A DNA stretch of 64,000 nucleotides from the NCBI RefSeq assembly GCF_003710985.1, contig NZ_RHHT01000011.1, positions 124,001 through 188,000 on the forward strand, given 5' to 3'. The notes under the pieces are model-generated. The model worked only from the letters and a program-made list of their open reading frames with translations, was not told the DNA's origin and made no database searches. Within the stretch, counting starts at the first letter, position 1. Each line of letters starts with the position of its first letter. Shown piece by piece: positions 1 to 8,557 of this stretch. The position numbers and the translations under genes are program-made. The stretch comes from Brevibacillus panacihumi. Its GTDB lineage: Bacteria; Bacillota; Bacilli; Brevibacillales; Brevibacillaceae.

Positions 1-2
1 CT

Positions 3-719
3 CTGGTTCAGATTTACCAGGAGCATGGAATTGAAGTTCATTATGTCGAGAACATGCGGGGGGACAAACCAAACGCCCTCTATTTGCGGGATCTGGTCGC
101 CATGACACCGGAAGGAGCGATTGTTTGCCGCCCTGCGATTGAGGCGCGTCGCGGGGAAGAGCGTTATGTTGCCGAACAGTTGGCCAAGCTGGGGGTTCCC
201 ATCATCAAGACGATTAACGGAGATGGATTTTTTGATGGTGCCTGCTTGATGTGGGTGGACAGGCAAACAGTCATTATCGGGACAGGAGCACGTGCCAATG
301 AGTCAGGTGCGGCACAGGTTGAGGCCGAGCTGCGCAATATCGGGGTTACCGATTTTATCCGCTTTCCGATTCCGTATGGACATGCTCATATCGATGGCTT
401 GCTGAACATTGCGGACAAGCGGACAGTCGTTCTGTTTCCCTGGCAAGTGCCCTACGATGTTGTAAAGCCATTGCTGGACAAGGACTTTACCGTGATCGAA
501 GCTACCGATCCCTATGAGGTAAAGGAAACCTTCTGCACCAACTTTGTCGCGTTGGAGCCGGGAAAAATCGTCCTGCCTGCCGGCAATCCCCAGACGAAGG
601 AGAAGATGGAGCAGGCAGGCATCACTGTAATCGAGACGCCCGTGGATGAAATCATGAAAGGGTGGGGCGCGCTGCACTGTATGACTGTGTTTCTGCGCAG
701 AGATCCAATTGGCTGCTAA
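3..719 (+). CDS. Arginine deiminase / dimethylargininase family amidinohydrolase (5' partial)
   Basis: The frame is open to the window edge, so the N-terminus is missing; about 238 codons remain. The guanidine-modifying superfamily cleaves or transfers amidino groups from arginine-like substrates through a Cys-His-Glu/Asp site. Visible here are GDGFFDGACL in mid-protein, the His region GHAHIDG, and the C-terminal GWGALHCMT carrying the nucleophilic Cys. The remaining length suits the small DDAH-like branch more than full-size arginine deiminase. It ends 30 bases before an amino acid ABC importer gene, which suggests the importer supplies a guanidino or amino acid substrate. An amidinotransferase is an alternative reading. 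Family assignment is firm; the substrate is unknown. Confidence 0.82.
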   Translation: MVQIYQEHGIEVHYVENMRGDKPNALYLRDLVAMTPEGAIVCRPAIEARRGEERYVAEQLAKLGVPIIKTINGDGFFDGACLMWVDRQTVIIGTGARANESGAAQVEAELRNIGVTDFIRFPIPYGHAHIDGLLNIADKRTVVLFPWQVPYDVVKPLLDKDFTVIEATDPYEVKETFCTNFVALEPGKIVLPAGNPQTKEKMEQAGITVIETPVDEIMKGWGALHCMTVFLRRDPIGC

Positions 720-749
720 TCTGTTTTGTTTACTAAAGGGGGGATTGGA

Positions 750-1577
750 ATGAAAAGGTTGTCGTTTTTGTTCCTGACGTTTTTACTCATGCTGGCAGCA
801 GGCTGTTCCCAGGAGGCAGGCGGTGGGGAAGCAGGCGGTCCGTCTACGATTCAGAAGATTATCGACCGAAATAAGCTGATCATCGGCACCTCGCCGGGTT
901 ATTTCCCTTTTGAGATGAAAGATAAGCAAGGCGTGAATGTCGGCTACGACATGGATTTAGGAAAAGCAATCGCCGATGCGCTGAAAGTAGAAGTCGAGTT
1001 CAAGGATTTTGAATTTAGCGGACTGATCCCTGCGCTGCAGACAGGCGATATTGACATGGTCATCTCTGGCATGACGATCCGTGGTGATCGCGCCTTGGCT
1101 GTAAGCTTCTCCGACCCGTATTACTCCTCAGGACAAGTCGTCATGGTCCCCAAGTCTGATACCACCACAAAAAACTGGCAAGACCTGGATCAGTCTGGAA
1201 AGAAAATTGCCGTTTCCCAAGGTACGACCGGGGCTTTGTTGGCCAAGCAATTGTTCAAAAATGCGCAAATCATGGATTTTGACGGTTTTGCCAATGCGGC
1301 GTTGGCAGTCAAGCAAAATCAGGCGGATGCCGTCATCTTTGATGAGCCAGGTATTGCCGTCTATGAAATCATGAACGGAGATTCGGTCAGAGGGATTTAT
1401 GATATTTTATCCAGCGAGAATTTGGGAATTGCCCTGCCGCTCAACGACCACGCCACGATCCAGTGGGTCAACTCGTTCCTGGCTTCCTACCGCAACGGTC
1501 CTGCCGATCAGGCTTCCATTCAAAAATGGTTCAAGTCGAATGAATGGATCAACAATGTTCAACAGGACAATTACTAA
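750..1577 (+). CDS. Polar amino acid ABC transporter substrate-binding lipoprotein
   Basis: A 275-residue SBP_bac_3-type protein. It has a lipoprotein signal peptide with lipobox LAAGC (Cys at about residue 19) and a Gly-rich linker, then the periplasmic-binding fold starting near KLIIGTSPGYFPFE with the family pattern GYDMDLGKAIAD. It should be anchored outside the membrane and deliver a polar amino acid or analogue to the permease encoded next. The ATG at 750 is preferred over a TTG at 726 because AAAGGGGGGA lies just upstream and the signal peptide then begins MKRLSFLF. The cognate permease and ATPase follow on the same strand, giving a complete importer. Confidence 0.92.
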   Translation: MKRLSFLFLTFLLMLAAGCSQEAGGGEAGGPSTIQKIIDRNKLIIGTSPGYFPFEMKDKQGVNVGYDMDLGKAIADALKVEVEFKDFEFSGLIPALQTGDIDMVISGMTIRGDRALAVSFSDPYYSSGQVVMVPKSDTTTKNWQDLDQSGKKIAVSQGTTGALLAKQLFKNAQIMDFDGFANAALAVKQNQADAVIFDEPGIAVYEIMNGDSVRGIYDILSSENLGIALPLNDHATIQWVNSFLASYRNGPADQASIQKWFKSNEWINNVQQDNY

Positions 1578-1616
1578 GTTCCGGCGTGTAGCACGATACG
1601 GGCTTGAGGAGGTTGG

Positions 1617-2273
1617 ATGGCAATGGGCTCATGGCGTGTGATTCCTGAACATATGCCGATTCTGCTGGACGGTCTATGGATGACGCTGCAAATATCAGCG
1701 TGTGCCTTGCTCGTAAGTATTCCAGTCGGGATTATTCTGGGACTGTGTCGGATATCCCGCAACCGCTTTGTTTCTCTTATCGCGGTCTGCTATGTAGAGT
1801 TTGTCCGGGGCGTTCCGCTGCTCGTTCTGTTGTTTTGGATCTATTTTGTTCTTGGCAAAATTTTGAAAATGGGACCGTTTTTATCGGGAGTTGTCGGACT
1901 TGGATTATTTTCCGCGGCCTTTATTGCCGAGATCGTCCGCGCTGGCATTCAAGCCGTTCCTCGCGGACAGATGGAGGCCGCGCGTTCGTCAGGGATGACC
2001 TACTTTCAGGCCATGCGCTTTATCATTCTGCCACAGGCTTTTCGCAAGGTAGTGCCTCCCATGGCGTCGCAATTTATCACATTGATAAAAGACTCCTCGC
2101 TGGTATCTGTGATCTCGGTAGTGGATTTGACCTTGATCGCCAAGAACGTGGTAGCGACTTCATTTCGAGCCATGGAAGTATGGACCTTCGTCGCGATCAT
2201 GTACTTCTGCGTCACGTTCTTCCTTTCCCAGCTGATCAATGTAATTGAACGACGCTACCGGGTATCCGAGTGA
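1617..2273 (+). CDS. Amino acid ABC transporter permease (HisM/GlnP type)
   Basis: A 218-residue inner-membrane permease with about five hydrophobic segments. The coupling-loop (EAA) region reads RSSGMTYFQAMRFIILPQAF, as in HisM/GlnP permeases, and contacts the ATPase. GAGGAGGT precedes the ATG at 1617; a second in-frame ATG at 1623 is possible. The gene lies between the binding protein and the ATPase. Only one permease gene is present, so a homodimeric pore is likely, which is usual for this subfamily. Confidence 0.92.
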   Translation: MAMGSWRVIPEHMPILLDGLWMTLQISACALLVSIPVGIILGLCRISRNRFVSLIAVCYVEFVRGVPLLVLLFWIYFVLGKILKMGPFLSGVVGLGLFSAAFIAEIVRAGIQAVPRGQMEAARSSGMTYFQAMRFIILPQAFRKVVPPMASQFITLIKDSSLVSVISVVDLTLIAKNVVATSFRAMEVWTFVAIMYFCVTFFLSQLINVIERRYRVSE

Positions 2274-2308
2274 TAAAGCGATTCGATTTTGCGGGGGGAG
2301 GATAGTCT

Positions 2309-3037
2309 GTGATCCAAATCAAACAGGTGAGCAAAAGCTTTGGAAATGTAAATGTGCTGAAAGATATTCATCTCGAAGTGCCGGAATCCCATATTTATGC
2401 CCTGATCGGTCCGAGCGGCGCGGGGAAAAGCACCCTGATCCGCAGTATCAATGCGCTGGAATCCATCCAGGCTGGAGAAATCCTGGTAGATGGCATATCC
2501 GTGCATGACAGCAAGACGGATATCAACAAGGTTCGCTCGAACATTGGCTTTGTCTTCCAGTCCTTTAACCTCTATCCGCATTTGACTGCTGTCGAAAACG
2601 TCGCCATCGCTTCGATTCAGGTGAAAAAGGTTGCGAAGGAGGAGGCAGAAGAAAAGGCAAAGAAGCTGTTGACTTCACTTGGGTTGGGGGAGAAGTTCGC
2701 TTCCTATCCCGGCCAGCTCTCGGGAGGGCAGCAGCAGCGTGTCGCCATAGCCCGTGCGTTGGCGATGGACCCCAAAGTGATGCTGTTCGATGAGCCGACC
2801 TCTGCGCTCGATCCGGAAATGATCAAGGAAGTGCTCGATGCTATTCGCCATCTTGCCTCTACCGGGATGACGATGGTCGTGGTCACGCATGAGATGGGAT
2901 TTGCGCGGGAGATTTGCAACCAGATCGTTTTCATGGCCGATGGACGAATCGTGGAAATCGCGCCGCCAGAACAGTTTTTTACCAATCCGCAGACCGATCG
3001 GGCGAAGGATTTCCTCTCCAAGGTGCTGAACCATTAA
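2309..3037 (+). CDS. Amino acid ABC transporter ATP-binding protein (GlnQ type)
   Basis: A 242-residue ATPase with every canonical motif: Walker A GPSGAGKST near residue 32, signature LSGGQQQR, Walker B VMLFDEPTSALD and the switch His in VVTHEMG. It energises the importer encoded directly upstream. Translation starts at GTG 2309 behind the strong site GGGGGGAGGA. Length and motif spacing are typical of the polar amino acid class. Confidence 0.94.
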   Translation: MIQIKQVSKSFGNVNVLKDIHLEVPESHIYALIGPSGAGKSTLIRSINALESIQAGEILVDGISVHDSKTDINKVRSNIGFVFQSFNLYPHLTAVENVAIASIQVKKVAKEEAEEKAKKLLTSLGLGEKFASYPGQLSGGQQQRVAIARALAMDPKVMLFDEPTSALDPEMIKEVLDAIRHLASTGMTMVVVTHEMGFAREICNQIVFMADGRIVEIAPPEQFFTNPQTDRAKDFLSKVLNH

Positions 3038-3070
3038 GCTTTTGTCCTATGAGGAACGGGGGAAACGGAT

Positions 3071-4498
3071 GTGAAAGCAGATTGGATCATCGGTCATGCC
3101 TTTGTTTTGACAATGGAAGGCAAGGGCGTCGGCATGATTGAAAACGGGGCGATCGCAGTGAAAGGAAATGCCATCCTCGCTGTCGGACCGACCGAAGAGA
3201 TACTGAGAGCGTATCAAGCCGAGCGAATGATAGATGGGACTGGAAAGCTGGTTATGCCAGGACTCATCGATGCCCATATGCATACGGGCCTGGCGATCTT
3301 CAGAGGTATGGCCCAGGACATGTCTCACTGGATGCAAAAAGGGTTGTGGCCACTTATGCAGAATACGAAGAAGCATGAAGCCTTGGCGGGTTCGCTCGTG
3401 GCGATCATCGAGGGGGTGAAGGCCGGAACCACCATTTTTTGCGATTATGACCATTCGATGAACGAGATTGTGGAGCATTATGTGAAGGTTGGTGTTCGCG
3501 CAAGAGTCGCGGAGACGGTAAACGAGCTCCCGGATGACATGGGGTTGGTGCCAGTAGGGGAACTGTATCCCTTGGATCCTGCGATTGGACAAAAAAAACT
3601 GTCTGCCAACATTCAGCTGTATGAAAAATGGCATGGTCAGGCGAACGGGCGAATTACCTGCCTCTTTGGACCACAGGGGCCTGACATGATGGGAACCGAG
3701 CTGATGCTGGAGGTCAAGGCATTGGCAGAAAAGTACGATACCCGCATTCATATGCATGTCGCGCAAGGGGACCGGGAGATCGATCAAATGCTGAAACGCT
3801 ACGGCAAGCGCTCGATCCCGTACCTGGAGGAGATCGGTTATCTGGATTCCCGTCTGATGGCTGTCCATCTCACCGAAGCGACGAAAGAAGAGACGCAGCT
3901 TGTGGCAAAACGGGGAGCCTCCATGATCTATTGCGCCGGAAGCATCGGCATCATCGATGGCTTGGTGCCGCCCATCCTCGATTTCCTGGAAGCAGGCGGG
4001 CAGGCAGCGCTCGGCTCGGATCAGGCGCCAGGCAACAATTGCCACAATATGTTTAACGAAATGAAGTTTGCCGCCATTTTGAACAAGGTGAAACGCTCCG
4101 ACCCGACTGTGTTTCCTGCGTGGCTTTCCCTTCGGCTGGCTACGATTGAGTCTGCCAAAGCGATTGGCCTGGAGAAGGAGATCGGCAGTCTTCGAGCAGG
4201 GAAGAAAGCTGACATCATCATCCTCACGATGCAAGATCCCGGCTTGGCTCCCATCTATACGAATCCAGTCCGAAATATCGTTCCCAATCTCGTATATGCG
4301 GCTAGAGGCCACGAAGTGGAGACTGTGATTGTAGACGGACGGTTCATCATGGAAAATCGTCAGTTGTTGACTGTGGATGAGAAAGATGCGTTGAAAAAAG
4401 CACAAGAGGCTGCGGAAGAAATCAGCCGTCGCTCCCAACGAGATATCGCAGCAAGCAATAGCGACATCTATCACATGATGAGTGAGGGGTATTTATGA
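3071..4498 (+). CDS. Amidohydrolase/deaminase, ATZ-TRZ / SAH-deaminase-like
   Basis: A 475-residue metal-dependent hydrolase of the group containing guanine deaminase, S-adenosylhomocysteine deaminase and the atrazine/triazine hydrolases. Metal ligands visible are HMH in GLIDAHMHTG (about residue 70), a His in IHMHVAQGDRE, a His in MAVHLTEA and the catalytic Asp in LGSDQAPGNN. A C-terminal beta-sandwich ends near VIVDGRFIMENR. The start is GTG 3071 behind a GGAACGGGGGA site. Its stop overlaps the next start by ATGA, so the two amidohydrolases are translationally coupled. The substrate cannot be read from sequence; the neighbouring guanidino hydrolase and importer favour a small imported nitrogen compound. 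Confidence 0.85.
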   Translation: MKADWIIGHAFVLTMEGKGVGMIENGAIAVKGNAILAVGPTEEILRAYQAERMIDGTGKLVMPGLIDAHMHTGLAIFRGMAQDMSHWMQKGLWPLMQNTKKHEALAGSLVAIIEGVKAGTTIFCDYDHSMNEIVEHYVKVGVRARVAETVNELPDDMGLVPVGELYPLDPAIGQKKLSANIQLYEKWHGQANGRITCLFGPQGPDMMGTELMLEVKALAEKYDTRIHMHVAQGDREIDQMLKRYGKRSIPYLEEIGYLDSRLMAVHLTEATKEETQLVAKRGASMIYCAGSIGIIDGLVPPILDFLEAGGQAALGSDQAPGNNCHNMFNEMKFAAILNKVKRSDPTVFPAWLSLRLATIESAKAIGLEKEIGSLRAGKKADIIILTMQDPGLAPIYTNPVRNIVPNLVYAARGHEVETVIVDGRFIMENRQLLTVDEKDALKKAQEAAEEISRRSQRDIAASNSDIYHMMSEGYL

Positions 4499-6114
4499 CA
4501 ACGATTTATACCAATGGCAAGTTTTATACATTCGATCCATCCCACCCCGTCGTGGAAGCCGTAGTCGTTCAAGAAGGGAAAATCATTGATTTGGGCAGTC
4601 ATCAGGAAATGCTCCTGCAATGGGGAAGTCCCGACGCGATTGTACGAGATCTGGAAGGGAAAATGGTGACACCGGGTTTGATCGACAGTCACCTGCATCT
4701 GTCTTCCATCGCCACGAATTTGATGAACCTCGATCTTACTGGGATCACCTCCAGGCAGGAGCTTTTGCAAGCGATTCAGTCACGGGCTGAGCAAACGGCT
4801 CCAAATGAGTGGCTGCAAGGCAGGGGATGGGATGAAAATCGCTTTGCCGACGGACGGTTGCCTACGATCGAGGAATTGGATCAGGTGGCGCCCCATTGCC
4901 CTGTATTTTTATCGCGCGTTTGCGGCCATGTCACATTGGTAAACAGCAAGGCGTTGGAGTTGGCAGGCTATACAGAAGAGATGGAAATTCCTGCTGGAGG
5001 AACGGTTGTCCTGCATCCGGAGACAAGAAAACCGACTGGCGTTCTGTTGGAAACAGCAGCCGACATTGTTGCCAAGCATATCCCGGAGCCAACTTACGAG
5101 CAGTTCAAGGATTTGTTGAGACAAGCGATTCAGATAGCGGTCAAATGCGGACTAACCAGTGTCCATACCGAGGATCTGCGGACCTTCGGAGGACTGGATC
5201 AAACCTGGCAGTTGTACGACGAGCTGTTGAACGGGGAAAAGCTGGGCTTGCGTTGCAATCTGCTCATTTACTATCCGCATGTCAAACGTTTGGTGGAACG
5301 GGGCATGTATGCAGGATTTGGGAATGAAACGCTGCAGATTGGTGCCGTAAAAATCTTTGCTGACGGCAGCTTTGGCGGTCGGACAGCTTATTTGTCCGCG
5401 CCATACACCGATGATCCGGACAACGTCGGCAGTTACATTCATGATGCGCAAACCCTCTACCAGCTGTTCAAAGAAGCACGGGATGCCCAGATGCCGATTG
5501 CGGTGCATACCATTGGCGACCAGGCTTTGGAAATGGTGCTGGACACCTTGGACCAGTTCCCGCCAGTCGCGTATCGGGATCGCATGATTCACACGTCATT
5601 GCTTCGCCCTGATTTGCTGGAGCGCCTGAAGAGTCCATCGATCGTGGCCGATATTCAGCCGCGTTTTGTCGTCGGCGATTTCCCCTGGGTAGCCGATCGG
5701 ATCGGTGCCGAGCGGGCGTCGCAAACCTACGTCTGGAAAAACATGCTGGAGGCTGGCATCATGTGTGCTGGCGGTTCCGATGCTCCCGTGGAACCATTGG
5801 CACCTTTGCTGGGGATTCACGCTGCGGTGACGAGAAAGGCGCCGGCAGACGCTCATGAGGGATACAACCCCGAACAAAATCTGACGGTAGAGGAGGCTCT
5901 TCGCTTGTTTACCTATGGCGGAGCGCTGGCAACCAACGAAGAAGCGGTCAAAGGAACCATCAGCCGCGGAAAGTATGCGGATATGACCGTGTATTCCAAA
6001 AACCTCCTGGAGATCGAGCCGGATGAAATCTTGTCTACCGATATCGAGATGACGATCATCGGGGGAGAGATTCACTACGAGCGCAGTAACGCGAGCAGTA
6101 CAAGTACCCTATAA
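4495..6114 (+). CDS. YtcJ-like amidohydrolase
   Basis: A 539-residue protein of the YtcJ/exoenzyme-regulatory amidohydrolase family. The metal site is complete: HLH in GLIDSHLHL, the Lys expected to be carboxylated in GAVKIFADGSFGGR, His in IAVHTIGDQ, His in RMIHTSLLRPD and Asp in AGGSDAPVEP. Members hydrolyse amide or imide bonds such as N-formyl or N-acyl groups, but few have defined substrates. The ATG lies inside the preceding gene's stop (ATGA). The gene is followed by a strong terminator, so it closes the first transcript of the window. Confidence 0.87.
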   Translation: MTTIYTNGKFYTFDPSHPVVEAVVVQEGKIIDLGSHQEMLLQWGSPDAIVRDLEGKMVTPGLIDSHLHLSSIATNLMNLDLTGITSRQELLQAIQSRAEQTAPNEWLQGRGWDENRFADGRLPTIEELDQVAPHCPVFLSRVCGHVTLVNSKALELAGYTEEMEIPAGGTVVLHPETRKPTGVLLETAADIVAKHIPEPTYEQFKDLLRQAIQIAVKCGLTSVHTEDLRTFGGLDQTWQLYDELLNGEKLGLRCNLLIYYPHVKRLVERGMYAGFGNETLQIGAVKIFADGSFGGRTAYLSAPYTDDPDNVGSYIHDAQTLYQLFKEARDAQMPIAVHTIGDQALEMVLDTLDQFPPVAYRDRMIHTSLLRPDLLERLKSPSIVADIQPRFVVGDFPWVADRIGAERASQTYVWKNMLEAGIMCAGGSDAPVEPLAPLLGIHAAVTRKAPADAHEGYNPEQNLTVEEALRLFTYGGALATNEEAVKGTISRGKYADMTVYSKNLLEIEPDEILSTDIEMTIIGGEIHYERSNASSTSTL

Positions 6115-6133
6115 AATACGAAGTGTTGTCGAG

Positions 6134-6174
6134 ACCCCGCCTTTTCGTATCTGAAAAGGCGGGGTTTGTTTTCC
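6134..6174 (+). terminator. Rho-independent terminator after the amidohydrolase genes
   Basis: A perfect 13-bp stem (ACCCCGCCTTTTC at 6134-6146 pairing with GAAAAGGCGGGGT at 6153-6165) with loop GTATCT, followed by TTGTTTT. It separates the importer/amidohydrolase operon from the RpiR gene. Confidence 0.9.
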
Positions 6175-6240
6175 ATTCCCATAAGACCACCTGGTTCGGA
6201 ATTGTCAAAATGAAGGATTTACTACATTTTCTGATGTGTA

Positions 6241-6269
6241 TTGAAGTGAAATGTTTCAAAAGATATAAT
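6241..6269 (+). promoter_or_regulatory. Sigma-A promoter with inverted repeat, upstream of the RpiR gene
   Basis: TTGAAG at 6241-6246, a 17-bp spacer, and TATAAT at 6264-6269. The spacer holds TGAAATGTTTCA (6247-6258), with TGAAA/TTTCA arms around a two-base centre. RpiR-family proteins bind short palindromes, so this is a likely autoregulatory operator. The promoter fits the consensus well; the operator role is inference. Confidence 0.7.
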
Positions 6270-6312
6270 ATTCACAAAATTACGTTTTCCATGTAACAAA
6301 GGAGCTACTGAA

Positions 6313-7194
6313 ATGGAACAGGTAAAGGAACGAATCAGAAAGCAATTTGGCAATCTTACTGCCAGTCAGAAAATCATCTCCAAGATCGCTGTCGACAAGC
6401 CCAGTCTGATCGCCATACATACAGCCAAAAAAATCGGAGAGCTGACGAATACGAGTGAAGCGACGGTGATTCGTTTTTGCCACTCCTTGGGGTATTCCGG
6501 TTATTCGGAGCTGCAGGATGAGATAAAAAAATCGCTGTTGATGATGGATCAACGAAAAGGTCCGATCCAAAAATACCGCGCCACCGAGGACGCAGTGACG
6601 AGGGACAACTATGCCCACCAAGTCATTGAGACGGATATCGCCTTTTTGCAGCATGGCTTGCAGCAGTTCGATTACGAACTTTACCAGCAGGCGATTGACA
6701 GCATTATCCGTGCGAACAGAATTGTCGTAGTTGGTCTTCGATGGTGTCACATCCCGGCAAAATGGCTATTCTCCACCTTGAATGCGATCAAGGGAAACAC
6801 GCATTTATACACAGGGGCCGTCGACAATGCCGATTACTTTTTGACCGAGCGGGATCAGGAGTGGCTGGTGATAGCGATCTCCTTTCCTCGCCATCCGGCT
6901 GAGACGATTGGGCTTGTCCAGTCTGCAAAATCACTGGGAGCAAAAGTCTTGGCCATTACAGAAGGGGAGCTTTCACCGATCAGTCAGGCTGCTGACTATC
7001 TCTTGAAGGTAACGACTCCTCAGCCGGCTGCCACCAGTGGTATGCCTACTCTCTTTTCCCTGCTGAATGTTCTGATCAAGGGGGTGATGGTGCATGATGC
7101 CGCCAACGTGCAAAAGCGGCTGCAGCATTATGATGAGATCAGTTCGAAGCTGTACTCGTTCGTTGGGGAAGATGACGATTTTTCATTCTATTAG
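6313..7194 (+). CDS. RpiR/MurR family transcriptional regulator with SIS domain
   Basis: A 293-residue regulator. Residues 1-80 form the RpiR-type helix-turn-helix, with the recognition region TSEATVIRFCHSLGYSGYSE. Residues about 110-260 form a sugar isomerase (SIS) domain that in this family binds phosphosugars or related metabolites. GGAGCTACTGAA precedes the ATG. It lies between two catabolic gene sets, directly upstream of the CapA-like gene with only 39 bases between, and probably controls one or both. The ligand need not be a sugar phosphate in this context. Confidence 0.9.
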   Translation: MEQVKERIRKQFGNLTASQKIISKIAVDKPSLIAIHTAKKIGELTNTSEATVIRFCHSLGYSGYSELQDEIKKSLLMMDQRKGPIQKYRATEDAVTRDNYAHQVIETDIAFLQHGLQQFDYELYQQAIDSIIRANRIVVVGLRWCHIPAKWLFSTLNAIKGNTHLYTGAVDNADYFLTERDQEWLVIAISFPRHPAETIGLVQSAKSLGAKVLAITEGELSPISQAADYLLKVTTPQPAATSGMPTLFSLLNVLIKGVMVHDAANVQKRLQHYDEISSKLYSFVGEDDDFSFY

Positions 7195-7233
7195 TCCCGC
7201 CTATATTATCGTGGAGAGGAAGGAATCAGGATC

Positions 7234-8544
7234 ATGACAAAACCTCTGCTTTTTGCGGCAACAGGAGACAGCTTCATTACTCGCGTCCTTCCTTACAAGG
7301 ACCAGGCTTTTCAGGAGGTATCGCGGCTGCTTCACCAGGCAGATGTCCGCATCACCAATCTGGAGACGACCGTGCACGAACAGGAAGGATATCCAAGCGC
7401 GCAAAGCGGCGGCACATGGGCGATGTCGCCACCCGCAGTCCTGCAAGTGATGAAAGAATATGGGTTCAACATGATCGGCTGGGCCAACAACCATACCTTG
7501 GATTATCTCTATGGCGGACTGGAGGCCACAGAGCGGTATCTGAACCAATACGGCTTCGTTCATGCCGGGGCAGGTAGAAATCTGGCAGAAGCAGGAGCTC
7601 CTCGCTATCTGGAATGTGAACAGGCCCGCGTCGCATTGATCGCTGCTACCTCTACGTTTCATCCCTGGTGGGCGGCTGGCGACCAGAGACCGGATTGCGC
7701 GGGAAGGCCAGGAATCAACCCGATGCGCTACATCATGACGCATCATGTTACGAAAGAAAAGATGGATGCTCTCAAAAAGATAGCCGACAGCATCGACATC
7801 AATGCCTTCAGCAAGGTCTTGATCGAAGAAGGATTTATGAACGCTCCAGGCGATGATATTTTTCTCTTCGGCACCTCGCGTTTTCGGGAAGCAAAGAGAG
7901 ATTATACGACGACCGAGCCGCATCCCCGGGACCTGCGCCGGATCATCCAGACGATTGAAGAGGCCAAACGCCGGGCTGATTACGTCATCATCAGCATCCA
8001 CGCTCACGAAATGAAGGGGGAAGACAAGGAAGTCCCCGCAGATTTTCTACCAGTATTTGCAAAAGCGTGTATCGATGCCGGAGCGCACGCTGTGGTAGGG
8101 CATGGACCTCATCTGTTGCGAGGCATCGAAATTTACAAGAACCGTCCCATTTTTTACAGCCTGGGAGATTTTATTTTCCAGACGGAGGCCGTGACGAGCC
8201 AACCGGCAGATTTTTTTGAACACTACGGTTTGGATCATCGTCATAATGTCGCAGATGCATTAGAGGCGATGAGTGCGAACTATACCCGGGGGCTCTGCGT
8301 GCATCGGGAGGTCTGGGAAGCGGTCATCCCGATCTGGAAGATGCAGGATGGGGAACTGTTGGAAATCGAACTCCATCCGATTGAACTGGGGTATGAATTG
8401 CCCGTTCACCGCATGGGGTGGCCGAAGCTGAGCAAGGAGCCCCACATACTAGAGAAGCTCCAAGCCTTAAACGAGCCATTTGGCACACGGATGGAGATTG
8501 AAGGTGGAATCGGGAAAATACGGATTCCTTGCAATCAGAAATAG
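7234..8544 (+). CDS. CapA-family metallophosphatase-fold protein
   Basis: A 436-residue protein of the CapA/PgsA family (poly-gamma-glutamate synthesis type, calcineurin-like fold). Motifs include FAATGDSFITRV at the N-terminus, RITNLETTV, the GWANNHTLDY block, IISIHAHEMKG, and GHGPHLLRGIEIYKNRPIFY with SLGDFIFQ. No signal peptide or membrane segment is evident, unlike secreted capsule CapA proteins, so a cytosolic hydrolase in the local pathway is more likely than capsule synthesis. GAGAGGAAGGA precedes the ATG. The next gene starts 13 bases after its stop. Confidence 0.85.
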   Translation: MTKPLLFAATGDSFITRVLPYKDQAFQEVSRLLHQADVRITNLETTVHEQEGYPSAQSGGTWAMSPPAVLQVMKEYGFNMIGWANNHTLDYLYGGLEATERYLNQYGFVHAGAGRNLAEAGAPRYLECEQARVALIAATSTFHPWWAAGDQRPDCAGRPGINPMRYIMTHHVTKEKMDALKKIADSIDINAFSKVLIEEGFMNAPGDDIFLFGTSRFREAKRDYTTTEPHPRDLRRIIQTIEEAKRRADYVIISIHAHEMKGEDKEVPADFLPVFAKACIDAGAHAVVGHGPHLLRGIEIYKNRPIFYSLGDFIFQTEAVTSQPADFFEHYGLDHRHNVADALEAMSANYTRGLCVHREVWEAVIPIWKMQDGELLEIELHPIELGYELPVHRMGWPKLSKEPHILEKLQALNEPFGTRMEIEGGIGKIRIPCNQK

Positions 8545-8557
8545 CGAGGTGGAGGAG

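Noticed and set aside
3047-4474. A 475-codon open frame on the minus strand opposite the first amidohydrolase
   Set aside because: It mirrors a gene with a complete metal site on the plus strand, has no ribosome site and shows no family motif. It is a codon-bias shadow.
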